Shown: positions 24,460 through 37,960, counted from the first letter of the stretch. The stretch is DNA of 64,000 nucleotides from Haematobia irritans (GCF_050003625.1 NC_134401.1:96264852-96328851); one strand, 5' to 3'. Notes: generated by a model not told the origin, from the letters alone. Numbers and translations are program-made.

Positions 24460-25942
24460 GGGTGGATTTTTCAATTTTTTGATGGTGGTCACGAATTATC
24501 GTCCTTTTCGCTCTAGGACGCATATTTGAGGAGATATGGCCAAAAGAAGTTTTTCATATAAAAATTTCAATTTTTTTAGGTTTTGGGTGGATTTTTGAAT
24601 ATTTTGAGGGTGGTCACGAATTATCGTCCTTTTCGCTCTAGGACGCATATTTAAGGAGATATGGCCAAAAGAAGTTTTTCATATAAAAATTTCAATTTTT
24701 GTAGGTTTTGGGTGGATTTTTGAATTTTTTGAGGGTGGTCACGAATTATCGTCCTTTGCGCTATAGGACGCATATTTAAGGAGATATGGCCAAAAGAAGT
24801 TTTTCATATAAAAATTTCAATTTTTTTAGGTTTTGGGTGGATTTTTGAATTTTTTGAGGGTGGTCACGAATTATCGTCCTTTGCGCTATAGGACGTATAT
24901 TTAAGGAGATATGGCCGAAAGAAGTTTTTCATATAAAAATTTCAATTTTTTTAGGTTTCGGGTGGATTTTTGAATTTTTTGAGGGTGGGCACGAATTATC
25001 GTCCTTTTCGCTCTAGGACGCTTAGTTTAGGAGATATGGCCAAAATAAGTTTTTCATATAAAAATTTCAATTTTTTTAGGTTTTGGGTGGATTTTTGAAT
25101 TTTTTGAGGGTGGTCACGAATTATCGTCCTTTTCGCTCTAGGACGCTTAGTTTAGGAGATATGGCCAAAATAAGTTTTTCATATAAAAATTTCAATTTTT
25201 TTAGGTTTTGGGTGGATTTTTGAATATTTTGAGGGTGGTCACGAATTATCGTCCTTTTCGCTCTAGGACGAAAAGGACGATAATTCGACGATAATTTCAA
25301 TATTTTTAGGTTTTGGGTGGATTTTTGAATTTTTTGAGGGTGGTCACGAATTATCGTCCTTTTCGCTCTAGGACGCATATTTAAGGAGATATGGCCAAAA
25401 TAAGTTTTTCATATAAAAATTTAAATTTTTTTAGGATTTGGATGGATTTTTAAATTTTTTGAGGGTGGTCACGAATTATCGTCCTTTTCGCTGTAGGACG
25501 CATATTTAAGGAGATATGGCCAAAAGAAGTTTTTCATATAAAAATTTCATTTTTTTTTTTAGGTTTTGGGTGGATTTTTCAATTTTTTGATGGTGGTCAC
25601 AAATTATCGTCCTTTTCGCTCTATGACGCATATTTAAGGAGATATGGCTAAAAGAAGTTTTTCATATAAAAATTTCAATTTTTTTAGGTTTTGGGTGGAT
25701 TTTTGAATTTTTTGAGGGTGGTCACGAATTATCGTCCTTTTCGCTGTAGGACGCATATTTAAGGAGATATGGCCAAAAGAAGTTTTTCATATAAAAATTT
25801 CAATTTTTTTAGGTTTTGGGTGGATTTTTCAATTTTTTGATGGTGGTCACGAATTATCGTCCTTTTCGCTCTAGGACGCTTAGTTTAGGAGATATGGCCA
25901 AAATAAGTTTTTCATATAAAAATTTCAATTTTTTTAGGTTTT
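24460..25942 (+). repeat. 1,483-bp tandem duplication, unit 2
   Basis: Direct neighbour and copy of the preceding unit; the match persists to about 25,953, where gaatatttt replaces caatttttt. Part of it (24,897 onward) was later included in the 4,080-bp duplication, so it is the older of the two events. Confidence 0.9.
25242..25296. repeat. Fold-back monomer, copy 2
   Basis: Exact copy at a 1,483-bp offset with the same 19-bp arms (25,242-25,260 and 25,269-25,287). It arose by block duplication and not by a new inversion. Confidence 0.95.
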
Positions 25943-27580
25943 GGGTGGATTTTTGAATATTTTGAGGGTGGTCACGAATTATCGTCCTTTTCGCTGTAGG
26001 ACGCATATTTAAGGAGATATGGCCAAAATAAGTTTTTCATATAAAAATTTCAATTTTTTAGGTTTTGGGTGGATTTTTCAATTTTTTGAGGGTGGTCACG
26101 AATTATCGTCCTTTTCGCTCTAGGACGCTTAGTTTAGGAGATATGGCCAAAATAAGTTTTTCATATAAAAATTTAAATTTTTTTAGGTTTTGGGTGGATT
26201 TTTGAATTTTTTGAGGGTGGTCACGAATTATCGTCCTTTTCGCTCTAGGACGCATATTTAAGGAGATATGGCCAAAAGAAGTTTTTCATATGAAAAATTC
26301 ATTTTTTTAGGTTTTGGGTGGAGTTTTGATTTTTTTGAGAGTGGTCACGAATTATCGTCCTTTTCGCTCTAGGACGCATATTTAAGGAGATATGGCCAAA
26401 AGAAGTTTTTCATATAAAAATTTCAATTTTTTTAGGTTTTGGGTGGATTTTTGAATATTTTGAGGGTGGTCACGAATTATCGTCCTTTTCGCTCTAGGAC
26501 GCATATTTAAGGAGATATGGCCAAAAGAAGTTTTTCATATAAAAATTTCAATTTTTTTAGGTTTTGGGTGGATTTTTGAATTTTTTGAGGGTGGTCACGA
26601 ATTATCGTCCTTTGCGCTATAGGACGCATATTTAAGGAGATATGGCCAAAAGAAGTTTTTCATATAAAAATTTCAATTTTTTTAGGTTTTGGGTGGATTT
26701 TTGAATTTTTTGAGGGTGGTCACGAATTATCGTCCTTTTCGCTCTAGGACGCTTAGTTTAGGAGATATGGCCAAAATAAGTTTTTCATATAAAAATTTCA
26801 ATTTTTTTAGGTTTTGGGTGGATTTTTGAATTTTTTGAAGGTGGTCACGAATTATCGTCCTTTGCGCTATAGGACGCTTAGTTTAGGAGATATGGCCAAA
26901 ATAAGTTTTTCATATAAAAATTTCAATTTTTTTAGGTTTTGGGTGGATTTTTTGAATATTTTGAGGGTGGTCACGAATTATCGTCCTTTTCGCTCTAGGA
27001 CGCATATTTAAGGAGATATGGCCAAAAGAAGTTTTTCATATAAAAATTTCATTTTTTTTTTAGGTTTTGGGTGGATTTTTCAATTTTTTGATGGTGGTCA
27101 CGAATTATCGTCCTTTTCGCTCTAGGACGCATATTTAAAGAGATATGGTCAAAAGAAGTTTTTCATATAAAAATTTCAATTTTTTTAGGTTTTGGGTGGA
27201 TTTTTGAATTTTTTGAGGGTGGTCACGAATTATCGTCCTTTTCGCTCTAGGACGCATATTTAAGGAGATATGGCCAAAATAAGTTTTTCATATAAAAATT
27301 TAAATTTTTTTAGGTTTTAGGTGGATTTTTCAATTTTTTGGGGGTGGTCACGAATTATCGTCCTTTTCGCTCTAGGACGCTTAGTTTAGGAGATATGGCC
27401 AAAATAAGTTTTTCATATAAAAATTTCAATTTTTTTAGGATTTGGGTGGATTTTTCAATTTTTTGATGGTGGTTACGAATTATCGTCCTTTTCGCTCTAG
27501 GACGCATATTTAAGGAGATATGGCCAAAAGAAGTTTTTCATATGAAAATTTAATTTTTTTTTAGGTTTTGGGTGGATTTT

Positions 27581-27600
27581 TGAATTTTTGCTCTAGGACG
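27581..27600 (+). repeat. Copy of the 30-bp deletion junction
   Basis: Same fusion within the first 4,080-bp unit; the identical copy 4,080 bp downstream is at 31,661. The monomers after it differ from the earlier five copies: the next carries gatgg and then an unusual catatataaagag. Confidence 0.9.
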
Positions 27601-28001
27601 CATATTTAAGGAGATATGGCCAAAATAAGTTTTTCATATAAAAATTTCAATTTTTTTAGGTTTTGGGTGGATTTTTCAATTTTTTGATGGTGGTCACGAA
27701 TTATCGTCCTTTTCGCTCTAGGACGCATATATAAAGAGATATGGCCAAAAGAAGTTTTTCATATAAAAATTTCAATTTTTTTAGGTTTTGGGTGGATTTT
27801 TGAATTGTTTGAGGGTGGTCACGAATTATCGTCCTTTTCGCTCTAGGACGCATATTTAAGGAGATATGGCCAAAATAAGTTTTTCATATAAAAATTTCAA
27901 TTTTTTTAGGTTTTGGGTGGATTTTTGAATTTTTTAAGGGTGGTCACGAATTATCGTCCTTTTCGCTCTAGGACGCTTAGTTTAGGAGATATGGCCAAAA
28001 T

Positions 28002-28996
28002 AAGTTTTTCATATAAAAATTTCAATTTTTTTAGGTTATGGGTGGATTTTTCAATTTTTTGAGGGTGGTCACGAATTATCGTCCTTTGCGCTCTAGGACG
28101 CATATTTAAGGAGATATGGCCAAAATAAGTTTTTCATATAAAAATTTAAATTTTTTTAGGTTATGGGTGGATTTTTCAATTTTTTGGGGGTGGTCACGAA
28201 TTATCGTCCTTTTCGCTCTAGGACGCATATTTAAGGAGATATGGCCAAAATAAGTTTTTCATATAAAAATTTCATTTTTTTTAGGTTTTGGGTGGATTTT
28301 TGAATTTTTTGAGGGTGGTCACGAATTATCGTCCTTTTCGCTCTAGGACGCATATTTAAGGAGATATGGCCAAAAGAAGTTTTTCATATAAAAATTTAAT
28401 TTTTTTTAGGTTTTGGGTGGATTTTTGAATTTTTTGAGGGTGGTCACGAATTATCGTCCTTTTCGCTCTAGGACGCATATTTAAGGAGATATGGCCAAAA
28501 GAAGTTTTTCATATAAAAATTTCAATTTTTTTAGGTTATGGGTGGATTTTTCAATTTTTTGAAGGTGGTCACGAATTATCGTCCTTTGCGCTCTAGGACG
28601 CATATTTAAGGAGATATGGCCAAAATAAGTTTTTCATATAAAAATTTAAATTTTTTTAGGTTATGGGTGGATTTTTCAATTTTTTGGGGGTGGTCACGAA
28701 TTATCGTCCTTTTCGCTCTAGGACGCATATTTAAGGAGATATGGCCAAAATAAGTTTTTCATATAAAAATTTCATTTTTTTTAGGTTTTGGGTGGATTTT
28801 TGAATTTTTTGAGGGTGGTCACGAATTATCGTCCTTTTCGCTCTAGGACGCATATTTAAGGAGATATGGCCAAAAGAAGTTTTTCATATAAAAATTTAAT
28901 TTTTTTTAGGTTTTGGGTGGATTTTTGAATTTTTTGAGGGTGGTCACGAATTATCGTCCTTTTCGCTCTAGGACGCATATTTAAGGAGATATGGCC
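28002..28996 (+). repeat. 500-bp tetramer duplicated in tandem
   Basis: 28,002-28,496 and 28,502-28,996 match with one difference seen (gagggtgg versus gaaggtgg). The four monomers carry, in order: aggttatggg; tttgcgctct with taaat and aggttatggg with tttttggggg; tcatttttttt; and taattttttttagg. The pair was carried whole into the second 4,080-bp unit, at 32,082-33,076. Confidence 0.92.
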
Positions 28997-29321
28997 GAAA
29001 GAAGTTTTTCATATAAAAATTTCAATTTTTTTAGGTTTCGGGTGGATTTTTGAATTTTTTGAGGGTGGGCACGAATTATCGTCCTTTTCGCTCTAGGACG
29101 CTTAGTTTAGGAGATATGGCCAAAATAAGTTTTTCATATAAAAATTTCAATTTTTTTAGGTTTTGGGTGGATTTTTGAATTTTTTGAGGGTGGTCACGAA
29201 TTATCGTCCTTTTCGCTCTAGGACGCTTAGTTTAGGAGATATGGCCAAAATAAGTTTTTCATATAAAAATTTCAATTTTTTTAGGTTTTGGGTGGATTTT
29301 TGAATATTTTGAGGGTGGTCA

Positions 29322-29376
29322 CGAATTATCGTCCTTTTCGCTCTAGGACGAAAAGGACGATAATTCGACGATAATT
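29322..29376. repeat. Fold-back monomer, copy 3
   Basis: Exact copy of the 25.24-kb fold-back at a 4,080-bp offset. The three copies give a clean order of events: inversion, then 1,483-bp duplication, then 4,080-bp duplication. Confidence 0.95.
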
Positions 29377-31660
29377 TCAATATTTTTAGGTTTTGGGTGG
29401 ATTTTTGAATTTTTTGAGGGTGGTCACGAATTATCGTCCTTTTCGCTCTAGGACGCATATTTAAGGAGATATGGCCAAAATAAGTTTTTCATATAAAAAT
29501 TTAAATTTTTTTAGGATTTGGATGGATTTTTAAATTTTTTGAGGGTGGTCACGAATTATCGTCCTTTTCGCTGTAGGACGCATATTTAAGGAGATATGGC
29601 CAAAAGAAGTTTTTCATATAAAAATTTCATTTTTTTTTTTAGGTTTTGGGTGGATTTTTCAATTTTTTGATGGTGGTCACAAATTATCGTCCTTTTCGCT
29701 CTATGACGCATATTTAAGGAGATATGGCTAAAAGAAGTTTTTCATATAAAAATTTCAATTTTTTTAGGTTTTGGGTGGATTTTTGAATTTTTTGAGGGTG
29801 GTCACGAATTATCGTCCTTTTCGCTGTAGGACGCATATTTAAGGAGATATGGCCAAAAGAAGTTTTTCATATAAAAATTTCAATTTTTTTAGGTTTTGGG
29901 TGGATTTTTCAATTTTTTGATGGTGGTCACGAATTATCGTCCTTTTCGCTCTAGGACGCTTAGTTTAGGAGATATGGCCAAAATAAGTTTTTCATATAAA
30001 AATTTCAATTTTTTTAGGTTTTGGGTGGATTTTTGAATATTTTGAGGGTGGTCACGAATTATCGTCCTTTTCGCTGTAGGACGCATATTTAAGGAGATAT
30101 GGCCAAAATAAGTTTTTCATATAAAAATTTCAATTTTTTAGGTTTTGGGTGGATTTTTCAATTTTTTGAGGGTGGTCACGAATTATCGTCCTTTTCGCTC
30201 TAGGACGCTTAGTTTAGGAGATATGGCCAAAATAAGTTTTTCATATAAAAATTTAAATTTTTTTAGGTTTTGGGTGGATTTTTGAATTTTTTGAGGGTGG
30301 TCACGAATTATCGTCCTTTTCGCTCTAGGACGCATATTTAAGGAGATATGGCCAAAAGAAGTTTTTCATATGAAAAATTCATTTTTTTAGGTTTTGGGTG
30401 GAGTTTTGATTTTTTTGAGAGTGGTCACGAATTATCGTCCTTTTCGCTCTAGGACGCATATTTAAGGAGATATGGCCAAAAGAAGTTTTTCATATAAAAA
30501 TTTCAATTTTTTTAGGTTTTGGGTGGATTTTTGAATATTTTGAGGGTGGTCACGAATTATCGTCCTTTTCGCTCTAGGACGCATATTTAAGGAGATATGG
30601 CCAAAAGAAGTTTTTCATATAAAAATTTCAATTTTTTTAGGTTTTGGGTGGATTTTTGAATTTTTTGAGGGTGGTCACGAATTATCGTCCTTTGCGCTAT
30701 AGGACGCATATTTAAGGAGATATGGCCAAAAGAAGTTTTTCATATAAAAATTTCAATTTTTTTAGGTTTTGGGTGGATTTTTGAATTTTTTGAGGGTGGT
30801 CACGAATTATCGTCCTTTTCGCTCTAGGACGCTTAGTTTAGGAGATATGGCCAAAATAAGTTTTTCATATAAAAATTTCAATTTTTTTAGGTTTTGGGTG
30901 GATTTTTGAATTTTTTGAAGGTGGTCACGAATTATCGTCCTTTGCGCTATAGGACGCTTAGTTTAGGAGATATGGCCAAAATAAGTTTTTCATATAAAAA
31001 TTTCAATTTTTTTAGGTTTTGGGTGGATTTTTTGAATATTTTGAGGGTGGTCACGAATTATCGTCCTTTTCGCTCTAGGACGCATATTTAAGGAGATATG
31101 GCCAAAAGAAGTTTTTCATATAAAAATTTCATTTTTTTTTTAGGTTTTGGGTGGATTTTTCAATTTTTTGATGGTGGTCACGAATTATCGTCCTTTTCGC
31201 TCTAGGACGCATATTTAAAGAGATATGGTCAAAAGAAGTTTTTCATATAAAAATTTCAATTTTTTTAGGTTTTGGGTGGATTTTTGAATTTTTTGAGGGT
31301 GGTCACGAATTATCGTCCTTTTCGCTCTAGGACGCATATTTAAGGAGATATGGCCAAAATAAGTTTTTCATATAAAAATTTAAATTTTTTTAGGTTTTAG
31401 GTGGATTTTTCAATTTTTTGGGGGTGGTCACGAATTATCGTCCTTTTCGCTCTAGGACGCTTAGTTTAGGAGATATGGCCAAAATAAGTTTTTCATATAA
31501 AAATTTCAATTTTTTTAGGATTTGGGTGGATTTTTCAATTTTTTGATGGTGGTTACGAATTATCGTCCTTTTCGCTCTAGGACGCATATTTAAGGAGATA
31601 TGGCCAAAAGAAGTTTTTCATATGAAAATTTAATTTTTTTTTAGGTTTTGGGTGGATTTT

Positions 31661-31680
31661 TGAATTTTTGCTCTAGGACG
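31661..31680 (+). repeat. Copy of the 30-bp deletion junction
   Basis: Exact 4,080-bp-offset copy of the junction at 27,581. It is the last occurrence in the window; none is seen to the right of 33 kb. Confidence 0.9.
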
Positions 31681-34600
31681 CATATTTAAGGAGATATGGC
31701 CAAAATAAGTTTTTCATATAAAAATTTCAATTTTTTTAGGTTTTGGGTGGATTTTTCAATTTTTTGATGGTGGTCACGAATTATCGTCCTTTTCGCTCTA
31801 GGACGCATATATAAAGAGATATGGCCAAAAGAAGTTTTTCATATAAAAATTTCAATTTTTTTAGGTTTTGGGTGGATTTTTGAATTGTTTGAGGGTGGTC
31901 ACGAATTATCGTCCTTTTCGCTCTAGGACGCATATTTAAGGAGATATGGCCAAAATAAGTTTTTCATATAAAAATTTCAATTTTTTTAGGTTTTGGGTGG
32001 ATTTTTGAATTTTTTAAGGGTGGTCACGAATTATCGTCCTTTTCGCTCTAGGACGCTTAGTTTAGGAGATATGGCCAAAATAAGTTTTTCATATAAAAAT
32101 TTCAATTTTTTTAGGTTATGGGTGGATTTTTCAATTTTTTGAGGGTGGTCACGAATTATCGTCCTTTGCGCTCTAGGACGCATATTTAAGGAGATATGGC
32201 CAAAATAAGTTTTTCATATAAAAATTTAAATTTTTTTAGGTTATGGGTGGATTTTTCAATTTTTTGGGGGTGGTCACGAATTATCGTCCTTTTCGCTCTA
32301 GGACGCATATTTAAGGAGATATGGCCAAAATAAGTTTTTCATATAAAAATTTCATTTTTTTTAGGTTTTGGGTGGATTTTTGAATTTTTTGAGGGTGGTC
32401 ACGAATTATCGTCCTTTTCGCTCTAGGACGCATATTTAAGGAGATATGGCCAAAAGAAGTTTTTCATATAAAAATTTAATTTTTTTTAGGTTTTGGGTGG
32501 ATTTTTGAATTTTTTGAGGGTGGTCACGAATTATCGTCCTTTTCGCTCTAGGACGCATATTTAAGGAGATATGGCCAAAAGAAGTTTTTCATATAAAAAT
32601 TTCAATTTTTTTAGGTTATGGGTGGATTTTTCAATTTTTTGAAGGTGGTCACGAATTATCGTCCTTTGCGCTCTAGGACGCATATTTAAGGAGATATGGC
32701 CAAAATAAGTTTTTCATATAAAAATTTAAATTTTTTTAGGTTATGGGTGGATTTTTCAATTTTTTGGGGGTGGTCACGAATTATCGTCCTTTTCGCTCTA
32801 GGACGCATATTTAAGGAGATATGGCCAAAATAAGTTTTTCATATAAAAATTTCATTTTTTTTAGGTTTTGGGTGGATTTTTGAATTTTTTGAGGGTGGTC
32901 ACGAATTATCGTCCTTTTCGCTCTAGGACGCATATTTAAGGAGATATGGCCAAAAGAAGTTTTTCATATAAAAATTTAATTTTTTTTAGGTTTTGGGTGG
33001 ATTTTTGAATTTTTTGAGGGTGGTCACGAATTATCGTCCTTTTCGCTCTAGGACGCATATTTAAGGAGATATGGCCAAAAGAAGTCTTTCATATAAAAAT
33101 TTCAATTTTTTTAGGTTTTGGGTGGATTTTTGAATATTTTGAGGGTGGTCACGAATTATCGTCCTTTTCGCTTTAGGACGCATATTTAAGGAGATATGGC
33201 CAAAAGAAGTTTTTAATATAAAAATTTCAATTTTTTTAGGTTTTGGGTGGATTTTTCAATTTTTTGAGGGTGGTCACGAATTATCGTCCTTTTCGCTCTA
33301 GGACGCATATTTAAGGAGATATGGCCAAAAGAAGTTTTTAATATAAAAATTTCAATGTTTTTAGGTTTTGGGTGGATTTTTCAATTTTTTGAGGGTGGTC
33401 ACGAATTATCGTCCTTTTCGCTCTAGGACGCTTAGTTTAGGAGATATGGCCAAAATAAGTTTTTCATATAAAAATTTCAATTTTTTTAGGATTTGGGTGG
33501 ATTTTTCAATTTTTTGATGGTGGTCACGAATTATCGTCCTTTTCGCTCTAGGACGCATATTTAAGGAGATATGGCCAAAAGAAGTTTTTCATATAAAAAT
33601 TTCATTTTTTTTTAGGTTTTGGATGGATTTTTCAATTTTTTGATGGTGGTCACGAATTATCGTCCTTTTCGCTCTAGGACGCATATTTAAAGAGATATGG
33701 CCAAAAGAAGTTTTTCATATAAAAATTTCATTTTTTTAGGTTTTGGGTGGATTTTTTGATGGTGGTCACGAATTATCGTCCTTTTCGCTCTAGGACGCAT
33801 ATTTAATGAGATATGGCCAAAAGAAGTTTTTCATATAAAAATTTAAATTTTTTTAGGTTTTGGGTGGATTTTTGAATTTTTTGAGGGTGGTCACGAATTA
33901 TCGTCCTTTTCGCTCTAGGACGCATATTTAAGGAGATATGGCCAAAATAAGTTTTTCATATAAAAATTTCATTTTTTTTAGGTTTTGGGTGGATTTTTAA
34001 ATTTTTTGAGGGTGGTCACGAATTATCGTCCTTTTCGCTCTAGGACGCATATTTAAGGAGATATGGCCAAAAGAAGTTTTTAATATAAAAATTTCAATTT
34101 TTTTAGGTTTTGGGTGGATTTTTCAATTTTTTGATGGTGGTCACAAATTATCGTCCTTTTCGCTCTAGGACGCATATTTAAGGAGATATGGCCAAAAGAA
34201 GTTTTCATATAAAAATTTAAATTTTTTTAGGTTTTGGGTGGATTTTTGAATTTTTTGAGGGTGGTCACGAATTATCGTCCTTTTCGCTGTAGAACGCATA
34301 TTTAAGGAGATATGGCCAAAAGAAGTTTTTCATGTAAAAATTTCAATTTTTTTAGGTTTTGGGTGGATTTTTCACTTTTTTGAGGGTGGTCACGAATTAT
34401 CGTCCTTTTCGTTCTAGGACGCTTAGTTTAGGAGATATGGCCAAAATAAGTTTTTCATATAAAAATTTCAATTTTTTTAAGATTTGGGTGGATTTTTCAA
34501 TTTTTTGATGGTGGTCACGAATTATCGTCCTTTTCGCTCTAGGACGCATATTTAAGGAGATATGGCCAAAAGAAGTTTTTCATATAAAAATTTCATTTTT

Positions 34601-37600
34601 TTTAGGTTTTGGGTGGATTTTTCAATTTTTTGATGGTGGTCACGAATTATCGTCCTTTTCGCTCTAGGACGCATATTTAAGGAGATACGGCCAAAAGAAG
34701 TTTTTCATATAAAAATTTCATTTTTTTATGTTTTGGGTGGATTTTTCAATTTTTTGATGGTGGTCACGAATTATCGTCCTTTTCGCTCTAGGACGCATAT
34801 TTAAAGAGATATGGCCAAAAGAAGTTTTTCATATAAAAATTTCATTTTTTTAGGTTTTGGGTGGATTTTTGAATTTTTTGAGGGTGGTCACGAATTATCG
34901 TCCTTTTCGCTCTAGGACGCATATTTAAGGAGATATGGCCAAAATAAGTTTTTCATATAAAAATTTCAATTTTTTTAGGTTTTGGGTGGATTTTTGAATT
35001 TTTTGAGGGTGGTCACGAATTATCGTCCTTTTCGCTCTAGGACGCATATTTAAGGAGATATGGCCAAAAGAAGTTTTTCATATAAAAATTTCATTTTTTT
35101 AGGTTTTGGGTGGATTTTTCAATTTTTTGATGGTAGTCACGAATTATCGTCCTTTTCGCTCTAGGACGCATATTTAAGGAGATATGGCCAAAAGAAGTTT
35201 TTCATATAAAAATTTCATTTTTTTAGGTTTTGGGTGGATTTTTCAATTTTTTGATGGTGGTCACGAATTATCGTCCTTTTCGCTCTAGGACGCATATTTA
35301 AAGAGATATGGCCAAAAGAAGTTTTTCATATAAAAATTTCAATTTTTTAGGTTTTGGGTGGATTTTTGAATTTTTTGAGGGTGGTCACGAATTATCGTCC
35401 TTTTCGTTCTAGGACGCATATTTAAGGAGATATGGCCAAAATAAGTTTTTCATATAAAAATTTCATTTTTTTAAGGTTTTGGGTGGATTTTTGTATTTTT
35501 TGAGGGTGGTCACGAATTATCGTCCTTTTCGCTGTAGGACGCATATGTAAGGAGATATGGCCAAAAGAAGTTTTTCATATAAAAATTTCAATTTTTTTTA
35601 GGTTTTGGGTGGATTTTTGAATTTTTTGAGGGTGGTCACGAATTATCGTCCTTTTCGCTCTAGAACGCATATTTAAGGAGATATGGCCAAAAGAAGTTTT
35701 TCATATAAAAATTTCAATTTTTTTAAGTTTTGGGTGGATTTTTGAATTTTTTGGGGGTGGTCAGGAATTATCGTCCTTTGCGCTCTAGGGCGCATATTTA
35801 AGGAGATATGGCCAAAAGAAGTTTTTCATATAAAAATTTAAATTTTTTTAGGTTATGGGTGGATTTTTCAATTTTTTGAGGGTGGTCACGAATTATCGTC
35901 CTTTTCGCTCTAGGACGCATATTTAAGGAGATATGGCCAAAAGAAGTTTTTCATATAAAAATTTCAATTTTTTTAGGATTTGGGTGGATTTTTCAATTTT
36001 TTGATGGTGGTCACAAATTATCGTCCTTTTCGCTCTAGGACGCATATTTAAGGAGATATGGCCAAAATAAGTTTTTCATATAAAAATGTCAATTTTTTTA
36101 GGTTATGGGTGGATTTTTCATTTTTTTGAGGGTGGTCACGAATTATCGTCCTTTTCGCTCTAGGACGCATATTTAAGGAGATATGGCCAAAAGAAGTTTT
36201 TCATATAAAAATTTCAATTTTTTTAGGATTTGGGTGGATTTTTCAATTTTTTGAGGGTGGTCACGAATTATCGTACTTTTCGCTCTAGGACGCTTAGTTT
36301 AGGAGATATGGCCAAAATAAGTTTTTCATAAAAAAATTTCAATTTTTTTAGGATTTGGGTGGATTTTTCAATTTTTTGATGGTGGTCACGAATTATCGTC
36401 CTTTTCGCTCTAGGACGCATATTTAAGGAGATATGGCCAAAAGAAGTTTTTCATATAAAAATTTTAATTTTTTTAGGTTTTGGGTGGATTTTTGAATTTT
36501 TTGAGGGTGGTCACGAATTATCGTCCTTTCGCTCTAGGACGCATATTTAAGCAGATATGGCCAAAAGAAGTTTTTCATATAAAAATTTAAATTTTTTTAG
36601 GATTTGGGTGGATTTTTCAATTTTTTGATGGTGGTCACGAATTATCGTCCTTTTCGCTCTAGGACGCTTATTTAAAGAGATATGGCCAAAAGAAGTTTTT
36701 CATATAAAAATTTCAATTTTTTTAGGTTTTGGGTGGATTTTTGAATTTTTTGAGGGTGGTCACGAATTATCGTCCTTTTCGCTCTAGGACGCATATTTAA
36801 GGAGATATGGCCAAAAGAAGTTTTTCATATAAAAATTTAAATTTTTTTAAGTTTTGGGTGGATTTTTGAATTTTTTGGGGGTGGTCACGAATTATCGTCC
36901 TTTGCGCTCTAGGACGCATATTTAAGGAGATATGGCCAAAAGAAGTTTTTCATAAAAAATTTAAATTTTTTTAGGTTATGGGTGGATTTTTCAATTTTTT
37001 GAGGGTGGTCACGAATTATTGTCCTTTTCGCTCTAGGACGCATATTTAAGGAGATATGGCCAAAAGAAGTTTTTCATATAAAAATTTCAATTTTTTTAGG
37101 ATTTGGGTGGATTTTTCAATTTTTTGATGGTGGTCACGAATTATCGTCCTTTTCGCTCTAGGACGCATATTTAAGGAGATATGGCCAAAATAAGTTTTTC
37201 ATATAAAAATTTAAATTTTTTTAGGTTTTGGGTGGATTTTTGAATTTATTGAGGGTGGTCACGAATTATCGTCCTTTTCGCTGTAGGACGCATATTTAAG
37301 GAGATATGGCCAAAAGAAGTTTATTATATAAAAATTTCAGTTCTTTTAGGTTTTGGGTGGATTTTTGAATTTTTTGAGGGTGGTCACGAATTACCGTCCT
37401 TTGCGCTCTAGGACGCATATTTAAGGAGATATGGCCAAAAGAAGTTTTTCATATAAAAATTTAAATGTTTTTAGGTTATGGGTGGATTTTTCAATTTTTT
37501 GAGGGTGGGCACGAATTATCGTCCTTTTCGCTCTAGGACGCTTAATTTATGAGATATGGCCAAAATAAGTTTTTCATATAAAAATTTCAATTTTTTTAGG

Positions 37601-37924
37601 TTTTGGGTGGATTTTTGAATTTATTGAGGGTGGTCACGAATTATCGTCCTTTTCGCTGTAGGACGCATATTTAAGGAGATATGGCCAAAAGAAGTTTTTC
37701 ATATAAAAATTTCAATTTTTTTAGGTTTTGGGTGGATTTTTCAATTTTTTGAGGGTGGTCACGAATTATCGTCCTTTTCGCTCTAGGACGCTTAGTTTAC
37801 GAGATATGGCCAAAATAAGTTTTTCATATAAAAATTTCAATTTTTTTAGGATTTGGGTGGATTTTTCAATTTTTTGATGGTGGTCACGAATTATCGTCCT
37901 TTTCGCTGTAGGACGCATATTTAA

Positions 37925-37960
37925 GGAGATATGGCCAAAATAAGTAATTTCAATTTTTTT
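37925..37960 (+). repeat. 12-bp shortened monomer
   Basis: aaaataagtaatttcaattt lacks twelve bases of the usual agtttttcatataaaaattt stretch. Adjacent aattatcg landmarks (37,889 and 38,002) are 113 bp apart. No second copy seen. Confidence 0.85.

Larger units (their letters stand above)
24897..28976 (+). repeat. 4,080-bp tandem duplication, unit 1
   Basis: Every line I compared with the sequence 4,080 bp downstream is identical, including rare markers: gatgg-to-gttacg near 27,470, catatataaagag near 27,725, gaattgttt near 27,805, gtggagttttg near 26,325 and ggtttta-ggtgg near 27,313. The left boundary is sharp: gacgtatattt at the start of unit 1 versus gacgcatattt before unit 2. The unit has about 33 monomers, several of them abnormal in length. 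Confidence 0.96.
28977..33056 (+). repeat. 4,080-bp tandem duplication, unit 2
   Basis: Direct neighbour of unit 1, with no difference seen. Identity runs on to about 33,076 and stops where unit 1 continues with atggccgaaag while this side reads atggccaaaag and then agtctttc. Such complete identity amid variable monomers means a very recent exchange or an assembly duplication; the sequence alone cannot decide. Confidence 0.95.

Noticed and set aside
24897..33056. A mobile element carrying the 4,080-bp unit
   Set aside because: The unit is made wholly of satellite monomers, with no terminal repeats, coding sequence or target-site duplication. Unequal exchange explains it without an element.
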